Positions 1 through 5,531 of a stretch of 5,712 nt of DNA are shown here, piece after piece. The notes below the pieces were generated by a model, which did not search any database, had not been told where the DNA came from, and saw only the letters and a program-made list of their open reading frames with translations. The DNA comes from an uncultured Prevotellaceae bacterium (GTDB lineage: Bacteria > Bacteroidota > Bacteroidia > Bacteroidales > Bacteroidaceae): contig CALFJA010000050.1 in assembly GCA_937877605.1 (NCBI GenBank), positions 1-5,712 of the forward strand, in the 5' to 3' direction. Position numbers and translations under genes: made by a program. Each line of letters begins with the position of its first letter. The stretch's first letter is position 1.

Positions 1-26
1 TTCCCTACACGACGCTCTTCCGATCT
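1..26 (+). other. Residual Illumina TruSeq read-1 adapter
   Basis: The first 26 bases match the 3' end of the standard TruSeq universal/read-1 adapter, finishing in GACGCTCTTCCGATCT. This is library-construction sequence, not genome. The rsmA reading frame on the minus strand is intact up to base 27 and stops making sense inside the adapter, which places the adapter/insert boundary exactly at 26/27. Any reading frame that includes these bases should be trimmed. Confidence 0.97.
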
Positions 27-116
27 CAGGAAATTCTGACCCTTTGCCTTGGAAAAATGGAAGCCGTGGCGTTCCAAAAGCTCCCGCATCTGCAGGGAGT
101 CGCAAGCATCGACCAT
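27..116 (-). CDS. rsmA: 16S rRNA dimethyladenosine transferase RsmA (KsgA), N-terminal fragment
   Basis: Thirty codons are present, read leftwards from ATG at 116-114 to the adapter boundary. The end of the fragment, HGFHFSKAKGQNFL (residues 17-30), is the characteristic start of RsmA/KsgA, where a short helix is followed by the (S/A)xGQNFL segment leading into the SAM-binding Rossmann fold. The family dimethylates two adjacent adenosines in the 3'-terminal hairpin of 16S rRNA during 30S maturation. The start is well fixed: an in-frame TGA lies directly before the ATG, and AGAGAGG (125-131, minus strand) is a Shine-Dalgarno site 8 nt upstream. About 90% of the gene, including all catalytic motifs, is missing because the contig ends here. 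It is divergent from thrS. Identification rests on a short but distinctive stretch. Confidence 0.85.
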
Positions 117-138
117 TCAAACCGCCTCTCTTTGGGTC

Positions 139-167
139 ATTGTACCAGAACTTGTGGGAAAATGCAA
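139..167 (-). promoter_or_regulatory. Sigma-A-type promoter of rsmA
   Basis: On the minus strand, TTGCAT (162-167) and TACAAT (139-144) are separated by exactly 17 bp, close to the vegetative TTGACA/TATAAT consensus. Transcription would begin near 131-132, giving a leader of only about 16 nt that is mostly Shine-Dalgarno. This supports both the rsmA start and its transcription independent of thrS. The call is from pattern only. Confidence 0.7.
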
Positions 168-225
168 CAAAAAAGGGGAAAACCCACAAGATTTAGTTAT
201 GGTAAACCGAAAAGCGGAATTTTTG

Positions 226-253
226 TTGACAACGGGAAAAAACGTGGTATAAT
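226..253 (+). promoter_or_regulatory. Sigma-A-type promoter of the thrS leader
   Basis: TTGACA (226-231) and TATAAT (248-253) are both perfect consensus hexamers, with a 16-bp spacer. Transcription should begin near 260-262, just upstream of the first T-box helix, as expected if the T-box controls read-through instead of initiation. Bases 168-225, between this promoter and the divergent rsmA promoter, are AT-rich and show no other recognisable element. Confidence 0.85.
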
Positions 254-538
254 TCCACTAGAAATCAGCGATGACGAAGCCGGATGATTGTTACCCCTCT
301 CAGAGAGAGGCCCCCTGTGCTGAAAGGGCCTTGCTGCGGTGCGATCCGTCCCACCTCTTCCGAGCCGCTTTGCCGAACCGAGACTGCTGTAGTGGCCGAT
401 GACCACATCGACCATAACCCAACCTGGGCTGACATTCGCAGCGCAGGCAATCTGCCCGTCCGGGCACGAACGTCTCGAAGTAAGCAAAGCCGGGTAAGCC
501 CGTTATAGCGTCAATGAGCGGCAGTCTGTGACTGCAAG

Positions 539-570
539 CAGGGTGGAACCGTGGATTTTATTCACCCCTG
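539..570 (+). promoter_or_regulatory. T-box antiterminator
   Basis: CAGGG (539-543) pairs with CCCTG (566-570) as helix A1, and GTGGA (551-555) pairs with TTCAC (561-565) as helix A2 (one G-U pair). A 7-nt bulge, TGGAACC (544-550), lies on the 5' side, with a 5-nt loop at 556-560. This is the canonical T-box antiterminator architecture. Its 3' strand is the 5' strand of the terminator, so the two folds exclude each other. Confidence 0.9.
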
Positions 571-595
571 ATACCAAATCAGGGGTGATTTTTTT
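562..595 (+). terminator. Conditional intrinsic terminator of the thrS T-box
   Basis: TCACCCCTGAT (562-572) and ATCAGGGGTGA (578-588) form a perfect 11-bp stem with a 5-nt loop, followed by seven T residues (589-595). It is the default OFF structure of the leader, displaced when uncharged tRNA-Thr stabilises the antiterminator. Confidence 0.95.
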
Positions 596-613
596 ATTGC
601 CCCTCAACTGTAG

Positions 614-647
614 GGAACGATCTTACCCGCTTGCGGGTGATCGTTCC
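614..647 (+). promoter_or_regulatory. Strong hairpin between the T-box terminator and the thrS ribosome binding site
   Basis: GGAACGATC (614-622) pairs perfectly with GATCGTTCC (639-647), and the inner ACCCG (625-629) pairs with CGGGT (634-638) around a CTTG loop, with a 2-nt TT bulge on the 5' side. No T-run follows, so it is not an intrinsic terminator. The 3' arm GATCGTT (639-645) could alternatively pair with AACGATC (664-670), immediately before the start codon, which would place the Shine-Dalgarno in the loop. A role in mRNA stability or translation is possible but not shown. Confidence 0.6.
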
Positions 648-655
648 ACAAAAAC

Positions 656-662
656 AAGGAGG
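656..662 (+). promoter_or_regulatory. Ribosome binding site of thrS
   Basis: AAGGAGG is a perfect Shine-Dalgarno 8 nt before ATG 671. It fixes the thrS start and so shows that the missing TGS domain is real and not a misplaced start. Confidence 0.93.
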
Positions 663-670
663 AAACGATC

Positions 671-2473
671 ATGTCTGAAGAAAACATCTACACGTTTGAA
701 AACGAAGCCTACCGCAAGACCTATTGGCACACCTGCTCCCATGTCATGGCCCAGGCGGTCAAGCGTCTCTGGCCCGAGGTGAAGCTGGCCATCGGCCCCT
801 CCATCGACCTGGGGTGGTACTACGACTTCGACGCTCCTTTCGCCTTCAACAACGAGCATCTGGCTCAGATCGAGGCGGAGATGAAGAAGATCTGCAAAGA
901 GCGGCTGCACCTGGAGCGCACCGAGAAGCCCCGGGAGGAGGCCATCGCCTACATGGAGGCCAGAGAGGAGCCCTACAAGGTGGAGCTCATCAACGACCTG
1001 CCGGAGGATACGGTCATCTCTTTCTATACCCAGGGAGAGTTCACAGATCTGTGCGCCGGTCCTCACCTGGACTCTACCGGCCGCATCAAGCACAACGGCT
1101 TCAAGCTGACCAAGGCCTGCGGCGCCTATTGGCGGGGCGACTCCAACCGGAAGATGCTCCAGCGGATCTACGGCGTGGCTTTCCCCACCAAGGAGGAGCT
1201 CGAGCAGTACCTGGAGCAGCAGGCGGAGGCCCTGAAACGGGACCACAACAAGCTGGGCCGGGAACTGGAGTTCTTCACCACTGTGGACGTCATCGGCCAG
1301 GGCCTGCCCATTCTGCTGCCCAAGGGCGCCCGGGTGATCCAGAAGCTGCAGCGCTGGATCGAGGACGAGGAAAAGCGCCGGGGCTACGTCCTGACCAAGA
1401 CCCCCTACATGGCCAAACGGGACCTGTATAAGCTCTCCGGCCACTGGGATCACTACCGGGACGGCATGTTCATCATGGGTGACCCGGACGACGAGACCAA
1501 GGACTGCTACGCCTTGCGGCCCATGACCTGCCCCTTCCAGTACCAGGTCTTCCTGAACCGGGCCCGCAGCTACCGGGATCTGCCCATGCGTCTGGGTGAG
1601 ACCTCCACCCTGTTCCGCAATGAGGACTCCGGCGAGATGCACGGTCTCATCCGGGTCCGCCAGTTCACCATTTCCGAGGGCCATCTGATCCTCCGCCCCG
1701 AGCAGCTGGAGGAGGAGTTCAAGGGCTGTCTGGAGCTGGCCAAGTATTGTCTGGGTACGGTGGGCATGCTGGAGAACTGCTCTTTCCGGTTCTCCCAGTG
1801 GGATCCCAACAACCGGGAAAAGTATATCGGCACTCCCGAGCAGTGGGATGAGGCCCAGTCCATTATGGGCAAGATCCTGGACGACCTGGGGGTGGAGTAC
1901 ACCATCGGCATCGACGAGGCCGCTTTCTACGGCCCCAAGCTGGACATCCAGTACAAGAACGTCTTCGGCAAGGAGGACACCATCGTCACCATCCAGGTGG
2001 ACCAGCTTCTGGCCGAGCGGTACGACATGGAGTATACCGACGTGGACGGGAAGAAGCGCCGTCCCTATATCATCCACCGCACGTCCCTGGGCTGCTATGA
2101 GCGGACCCTGGCCTACCTCATCGAGAGGTATGCTGGCGCTCTGCCTCTGTGGATGAGCCCCGAGCAGGTCCGGGTGCTGCCCATCACGGACCGGGCCCAC
2201 GACTACGCCGCCAAGCTGGTGGCAGATCTGCGGGCAGCGGACATGGATGCCGAGGGAGACTACCGTTCCGAGAAGCTGGGCTATAAGATCCGGGAGGCCC
2301 AGATGCAGAAGATCCCCTATATGCTGGTGCTGGGCCAGAACGAGGTGGAGGCCGGAAATGTGACCTACCGGAACCGGGACACCGGTGAGAGCACCACCTG
2401 TACGCTGGCGGAATTCATGGAAAAGGTGCAGCGGGAGACTGCGGAAAAGACGCACGGAAGAAGTCAGGAATGA
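671..2473 (+). CDS. thrS: Threonine--tRNA ligase, TGS-less form
   Basis: A cytoplasmic class II aminoacyl-tRNA synthetase of 600 residues that charges tRNA-Thr with threonine using ATP. The editing domain opens almost at once, with HTCSH (His20, His24) and CAGPH (Cys128, His132), the four residues that deacylate mischarged Ser-tRNA-Thr in this family. The catalytic core follows: Cys287 (RPMTCPF), His338 (SEGHLI) and His469 (IIHRTS) align with the three zinc ligands that select threonine, Arg316 lies in motif 2 (FRNEDSG) and Arg478 in motif 3 (GCYERT). The C-terminal anticodon-binding domain begins near residue 494. E. coli ThrRS is about 640 residues with an N-terminal TGS domain of roughly 60 residues, which is absent here. 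MTCPFQ replaces the familiar MNCPGH, probably a lineage variant. The start is fixed by the Shine-Dalgarno. Expression is controlled by the T-box. Codons are strongly G/C-ending. No terminator follows within the short sequence before the suspected join. Confidence 0.97.
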   Translation: MSEENIYTFENEAYRKTYWHTCSHVMAQAVKRLWPEVKLAIGPSIDLGWYYDFDAPFAFNNEHLAQIEAEMKKICKERLHLERTEKPREEAIAYMEAREEPYKVELINDLPEDTVISFYTQGEFTDLCAGPHLDSTGRIKHNGFKLTKACGAYWRGDSNRKMLQRIYGVAFPTKEELEQYLEQQAEALKRDHNKLGRELEFFTTVDVIGQGLPILLPKGARVIQKLQRWIEDEEKRRGYVLTKTPYMAKRDLYKLSGHWDHYRDGMFIMGDPDDETKDCYALRPMTCPFQYQVFLNRARSYRDLPMRLGETSTLFRNEDSGEMHGLIRVRQFTISEGHLILRPEQLEEEFKGCLELAKYCLGTVGMLENCSFRFSQWDPNNREKYIGTPEQWDEAQSIMGKILDDLGVEYTIGIDEAAFYGPKLDIQYKNVFGKEDTIVTIQVDQLLAERYDMEYTDVDGKKRRPYIIHRTSLGCYERTLAYLIERYAGALPLWMSPEQVRVLPITDRAHDYAAKLVADLRAADMDAEGDYRSEKLGYKIREAQMQKIPYMLVLGQNEVEAGNVTYRNRDTGESTTCTLAEFMEKVQRETAEKTHGRSQE

Positions 2474-2512
2474 CCCCGGCAGAGGGGAGAACTGACGGAG
2501 CTGACAGTGCCT
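2474..2512. other. Probable chimeric join between a Firmicute and a Bacteroidales sequence
   Basis: Immediately left is a complete Firmicute thrS. Immediately right, from 2513, is the interior of a Bacteroidales lipoprotein gene whose full-length relative lies at 3934-4485. Similarity to that relative falls off sharply upstream of about 2504-2510, and the gene's first 147 or so codons are missing. Codon use and ribosome-binding style also change across this interval. The exact break cannot be placed by eye; bases up to about 2500 could be thrS downstream sequence. True horizontal transfer is the alternative, but no integrase, transposase, repeat end or tRNA site is visible here. Confidence 0.75.
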
Positions 2513-2620
2513 GGCAGCGTGGAAACAGAAAAGTGGTATGACGTGAAACTCACCATAGCCGGCGACACCATTAAAGCATGGCTCGATAGTGAACTCATGT
2601 TCGATGAAGTACTCAAATAA
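2513..2620 (+). CDS. C-terminal fragment of a concanavalin-like lipoprotein, paralogue of the gene at 3934
   Basis: Thirty-five codons plus TAA encode the final strands of a lipoprotein nearly identical to the end of the complete lipoprotein downstream. Over residues 148-183 of the full copy, including the adjoining proline at 2510, 32 of 36 residues match, with changes G154E, V163I, N166D and K180E. The shared core includes KWYDVKLT and IKAWLDSELMFD. No start codon, signal peptide or N-terminal domain is present. Since both copies stop after VLK, the short C-terminus is the native end of this family. It lies 11 nt upstream of the acyltransferase ATG, the same order as seen elsewhere in the run. 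Loss of the 5' part is attributed to the contig join, not to gene decay. Confidence 0.85.
   Translation, partial: GSVETEKWYDVKLTIAGDTIKAWLDSELMFDEVLK
2513..2620 (+). repeat. Copy 1 of a diverged 108-bp direct repeat (copy 2 at 4378-4485)
   Basis: Bases 2513-2620 align without gaps to 4378-4485 with 10 mismatches by hand count, about 91% identity. The mismatches include both silent and replacement changes. It is the coding 3' end of two paralogous lipoprotein genes, not a mobile element end. Confidence 0.9.
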
Positions 2621-2631
2621 GTTAATGTGAA

Positions 2632-3906
2632 ATGAAACAGATTATTTCAGAACGATTCTACACCTACTGGGCCGACTCACAGCACAGTTGGACGGTCAGG
2701 TTCATCACGACACTGTGCGACGACATTGACAGAGGTATGCTGCAGGAGGCCGTAGCAGCCACACAGCAGCGCTATCCCTACTATAGCGTCAGGCTGCGCA
2801 AGACGGCTGATGCAGAAGGACGGGAGCACTATGCGCTGGACGAGAACCCGCTGCCGTGGGTGGTCATGCCCAGCCGACAGCCTGCGTGCCTTGTCAGTCC
2901 GGAGTCGAACCATCACCTGCTGGCCTTTGCCTGCTGGGACAATTGCATTGCCATCGACTTCTTCCATGCGCTGACCGACGGCACGGGTGGCTACAACGTG
3001 CTGCGAACCTTGCTCTACGAATACTGCCGACGCCGCTACGACAGCGGGTTGAGCCGCGAAGGTGTCCGCATAGCAGGTGACATCATCAGTCCGGAAGAAT
3101 GGATGGACCCAGGCTCGATGCCACGCCCTCAGAACCTGAGCCCGCTGCCTGTTCCGCCAATGCCGCGTCCCATCAACCTCAACAAGGAGGCTGTTGCGCC
3201 TTTGAGCGACACGACGGAGACGGTATGTATAGAGATCGACGAACAACAGATGATGAAGTATGTCTCTGGAGAAGACACCTCACCCGCCACACTTGTCTCG
3301 CTGCTGACAGCACGAGCCATAGCACGGCTGCACGGTGACACGACGGATGCCGTTCCCATGACAACACTGGCCATCAACCAACGTCCGGCATTGGGCGTTC
3401 CCCAGTCTTCACACACGTTGGCAGCATCCCTCCGCCTGCCTCTGAACAGCGAAATGAAGGATATGCCCCTCGACATGCAGCAGACCATCTTCAGAGGCAT
3501 GGTTGTACTACAGTCGAATACCGACAATGTGGCTTCCACCTTCTGGCAGATGAGGGACGGCATGGACCAACTGGATCGTATTCCAACCCTCGCAGGCCGT
3601 CATCAGGCTATGGTTGGTGCCGACGGGCGCGCATCGGGAGCAGGAACATTTGTCGTGAGCTATGTAGGCAAAGGCCGTTTCGGTGCTGCCGAGCGTTATA
3701 TCACCCATTTCTGTACGGAGGTATGGCCTCTCTATCCGCTCACCATCGAGATGAGTGCGGCTGGCGGGAAGTTCTGTATCAGCTGGATGCAACGCTTCTC
3801 GACAGATGTCTACCTCGAAGCCCTATTTGATGAGATGCATCAGCTGGGCATCACCCCCACCATCGTCTGGCGTCGCCCACTATTGGTTGCATCTGTTGCA
3901 ATATAA
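2632..3906 (+). CDS. Stand-alone condensation/CAT-fold acyltransferase-like protein
   Basis: A 424-residue protein with no signal peptide, so probably cytoplasmic. The motif FHALTDG (residues 111-117) corresponds to HHxxxDG of the chloramphenicol-acetyltransferase-like superfamily (NRPS condensation domains, alcohol O-acetyltransferases, PapA-type acyltransferases). The second, catalytic His (112) and Asp116-Gly117 are kept, while the first His is Phe. The N-terminus (FYTYWAD... to RYPYYSVRL) and a later VVSYVGKGRFG (341-351) fit the two-lobed fold. The length suits one complete condensation-type unit, and there is no adenylation or carrier domain. Such enzymes move an acyl group from a thioester to a hydroxyl or amine; donor and acceptor cannot be read here. 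It sits 11 nt after the lipoprotein fragment and 27 nt before the complete lipoprotein, in apparent operon order. A second copy begins at 5583. A non-catalytic role is possible. Confidence 0.75.
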   Translation: MKQIISERFYTYWADSQHSWTVRFITTLCDDIDRGMLQEAVAATQQRYPYYSVRLRKTADAEGREHYALDENPLPWVVMPSRQPACLVSPESNHHLLAFACWDNCIAIDFFHALTDGTGGYNVLRTLLYEYCRRRYDSGLSREGVRIAGDIISPEEWMDPGSMPRPQNLSPLPVPPMPRPINLNKEAVAPLSDTTETVCIEIDEQQMMKYVSGEDTSPATLVSLLTARAIARLHGDTTDAVPMTTLAINQRPALGVPQSSHTLAASLRLPLNSEMKDMPLDMQQTIFRGMVVLQSNTDNVASTFWQMRDGMDQLDRIPTLAGRHQAMVGADGRASGAGTFVVSYVGKGRFGAAERYITHFCTEVWPLYPLTIEMSAAGGKFCISWMQRFSTDVYLEALFDEMHQLGITPTIVWRRPLLVASVAI

Positions 3907-3910
3907 GAAT

Positions 3911-3937
3911 ATGTCGATAAAGAAGAAGGTAATATGA
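3911..3937 (+). CDS. Possible 8-codon upstream ORF overlapping the lipoprotein start
   Basis: ATG at 3911 opens MSIKKKVI and its TGA (3935-3937) overlaps the lipoprotein start as ATGA. A purine-rich AGAAGAAGG lies within it, 5 nt before the downstream ATG. This arrangement could couple translation, but an ORF this short can easily occur by chance and no homologue is recognised. Confidence 0.2.
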   Translation: MSIKKKVI

Positions 3938-4485
3938 AACAGAAGAAATTATGGATTTTTTTCTGCTGTCTGATGGCACTGACCGCCTGTGTACATAAGA
4001 GTCTCATCACGCCGAGTCAGAGTCGCGTGGGGTATTCCGCTTGGAACACGCAGGTAAGCTACACCCACTGCGACCCGCTACCCAAGACGGGGAAGCCCGA
4101 ACTTGTCAGCGGCAAGTGGGAGATGAACGACGGCATCTTGCAGCACAGAGCATCAGAAGAGGCCCCGTTGGCCATCTGCAACTACGTTATCCCTTCCAAC
4201 CACTACACCATCCAGTGTACCGCCCGCAAGGATAGCGGGCCTGATGGTTTCATCATCGTGTTCAACTACGTGGATGCGCAGCACTATTGTCAGTTGAACT
4301 TCGGGTGTAGTGGCAACACGCAGCACACCATCGAGCAGATCAGTGGCGATAGAAAGAAACGGTTGGTCACACGCCCAGGCAGCGTGGAAACAGGGAAGTG
4401 GTATGACGTGAAACTGACCGTAGCAGGCAACACCATCAAGGCATGGCTCGACAGTGAACTCATGTTCGATAAAGTACTCAAATAA
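3934..4485 (+). CDS. Small lipoprotein with a concanavalin-like (LamG/GH51-associated) domain
   Basis: A 183-residue lipoprotein. Residues 1-19 form an SPII signal: a KQKK n-region, a hydrophobic segment and lipobox LTAC with Cys19 as the acylated residue. The rest is a beta-rich domain: GKWEMNDGILQH (60-71), YTIQCTARKDSGPDGFIIVF (91-110), a segment through YCQLNFG, then TGKWYDVKLTVAGNTIKAWL (153-172). This layout resembles the concanavalin/LamG-like domains of Bacteroidetes glycoside-hydrolase proteins, such as those attached to GH51 arabinofuranosidases or DUF1080 proteins. No catalytic domain accompanies it, so a binding or structural role in the envelope is more likely than hydrolysis. 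Cys19 is followed by VHKS, without the acidic stretch associated with surface export, which suggests it may face the periplasm. The natural end is supported by the paralogue at 2513-2620. It lies 26 nt before the hydrolase. Confidence 0.78.
   Translation: MKQKKLWIFFCCLMALTACVHKSLITPSQSRVGYSAWNTQVSYTHCDPLPKTGKPELVSGKWEMNDGILQHRASEEAPLAICNYVIPSNHYTIQCTARKDSGPDGFIIVFNYVDAQHYCQLNFGCSGNTQHTIEQISGDRKKRLVTRPGSVETGKWYDVKLTVAGNTIKAWLDSELMFDKVLK
4378..4485 (+). repeat. Copy 2 of the 108-bp direct repeat (copy 1 at 2513-2620)
   Basis: This is the 3' end of the complete lipoprotein gene, the counterpart of the truncated copy 1,865 bp to the left. Upstream of 4378 similarity continues for only a few bases, which helps locate the break in copy 1. 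Confidence 0.9.
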
Positions 4486-4511
4486 AAGCGAACGAGAATA
4501 ATATAGCGACT

Positions 4512-5531
4512 ATGAATAGTTTCGTCATGAATAGGTCAACAAAGTTATGGGTGATGACCACTCTGCTGTATATATACGTTGCAGCGGCACTATCCCTTGT
4601 GGCCTGTAGCAATGACAACCCCGTCACGCCCGATGCCGACGAGTCGATAGTAACCATCCCGATGAGTGAAGAGGCAGCAGAGATGAGAGCAGACATCAAG
4701 GCTGCTGGAGGACAGAAATATATCTTCACCGAGGAAACCTGGCCTGTGCTCATGGAGTACTTGCAGAGCCAGTCGGAGCAAGAATATCCAGAAGTGGAAA
4801 CCATGCACCGGCAGGACCACATGGTCATTGCCGATAATGATGTCTATACGATAGAGAACGACAATGCCGACTGCCTTGTTATCTACCTTCACGGCGGAGC
4901 CTATTGTTTTGGTATCCTCGATAGCCACATCGAATTTTGCGACAAACTGGCCCGGAAGATGAATGCCAAGGTCTACATGCCGCTGTATCCGATTCTGCTG
5001 AAAAGTACCTGTCTCGATGCGTTCCGCTTCCTGCAAGGGGTATATGCCGAGGTACTGCGCGAAGGAAAACCCGTCGTTCTGATGGGCGACTCCTCTGGTG
5101 GCGGTCTGGCTCTTGCCTTCGCCGAGAGTCTGCGGGACAGTGGAGTCCCTATGCCGGAGGGACTTGTCCTGCTCTCGCCTTGGATAGACGTTACCATGAC
5201 TAATCCTGCCATCCCCTCGCTGGAAGAAAGTGACTTTATCCTCTCAGCCTACGGACTTGCAGGTCTTGGGAAACTTTGGGCAGGAGAGTTGGATGTTAGG
5301 GATTCGCGTGTAAGTCCGCTATATGGCAGCATGGCGGGACTTCCGCCAACGCTTATCTTTTGTGGAACCGACGAGATCTTGCATCCTGACATTACCCTGC
5401 TTCATGAAAAGATGAAAGCTGCTGGAACCAAAAGCAGGCTGGTCATCGGAGAAGGTTTCTGGCACGTTTTCCCATCCTACGACATTCCTGAAAGAGACAT
5501 CTGTATAGATATGATAGCAGCTGGTTTTTAG
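4512..5531 (+). CDS. Alpha/beta-hydrolase lipoprotein, hormone-sensitive-lipase (esterase) family
   Basis: A 339-residue envelope lipoprotein, probably a carboxylesterase or deacylase. The signal region ends in lipobox LVAC with Cys32; the mature part starts SNDNPVTPDADES, an acidic linker. The HSL-family signature is complete: oxyanion-hole HGGAY (127-131), nucleophile elbow GDSSGG (192-197, Ser194), SPWIDVTMTNP (222-232), acid Asp287 in GTDEIL, and His318 in FWHVFP. A segment near 45-105, before the core, is probably the cap. The acyl substrate cannot be told from sequence; acetyl-xylan or other acetylated glycans, short lipid esters, or the product of the neighbouring acyltransferase are all possible. 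An alternative start at Met6 (4527) would give a more usual n-region (MNRSTK). It follows the lipoprotein by 26 nt and precedes the second acyltransferase by 51 nt, with no clear terminator in either gap. Confidence 0.9.
   Translation: MNSFVMNRSTKLWVMTTLLYIYVAAALSLVACSNDNPVTPDADESIVTIPMSEEAAEMRADIKAAGGQKYIFTEETWPVLMEYLQSQSEQEYPEVETMHRQDHMVIADNDVYTIENDNADCLVIYLHGGAYCFGILDSHIEFCDKLARKMNAKVYMPLYPILLKSTCLDAFRFLQGVYAEVLREGKPVVLMGDSSGGGLALAFAESLRDSGVPMPEGLVLLSPWIDVTMTNPAIPSLEESDFILSAYGLAGLGKLWAGELDVRDSRVSPLYGSMAGLPPTLIFCGTDEILHPDITLLHEKMKAAGTKSRLVIGEGFWHVFPSYDIPERDICIDMIAAGF

Larger units (their letters stand above)
260..595 (+). ncRNA. Threonine T-box riboswitch (thrS leader)
   Basis: A T-box leader binds its cognate tRNA and senses whether it is charged. 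The base of Stem I can form from CAGC (266-269) with GCTG (386-389) and CGAAGC (275-280) with GCTTTG (367-372). This leaves an internal specifier loop with GAACCGAG on its 3' side, whose ACC (377-379) is a threonine codon. Before the antiterminator, a Stem III-like hairpin forms from GCAGTC (521-526) and GACTGC (530-535). The T-box core GGGTGGAACCGTGG (541-554) exposes UGGA (544-547), which pairs with 5'-UCCA-3' of a tRNA-Thr with discriminator U73. Terminator and antiterminator share bases 562-570. The leader should raise thrS expression when uncharged tRNA-Thr accumulates. Stem II and the Stem I apex were not resolved. The 5' end is inferred from the promoter. Confidence 0.93.

Noticed and set aside
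284..508. Open frames on both strands through 197-508
   Set aside because: They lie inside the structured T-box leader and have no Shine-Dalgarno or family resemblance.
623..2455. A 610-codon open frame antisense to thrS
   Set aside because: It is the shadow of a GC-rich gene on the opposite strand. Its product is a low-complexity run of Leu, Val, Gly and His with no recognisable motif, and thrS itself is unmistakable.
2474..2620. In-frame continuation of thrS through its TGA into the lipoprotein fragment, suggesting stop-codon read-through or a fusion
   Set aside because: The shared frame is a one-in-three coincidence at a probable assembly join, and the two sides come from different organisms.
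2474..2631. Integration site or insertion-sequence end at the composition break
   Set aside because: No terminal inverted repeats, target duplication, tRNA end or recombinase fragment was seen on either side.
2677..3563. Antisense and alternate-frame open frames across the acyltransferase
   Set aside because: No family resemblance, and the plus-strand frame carries the FHALTDG motif and aligns with its paralogue at 5583.
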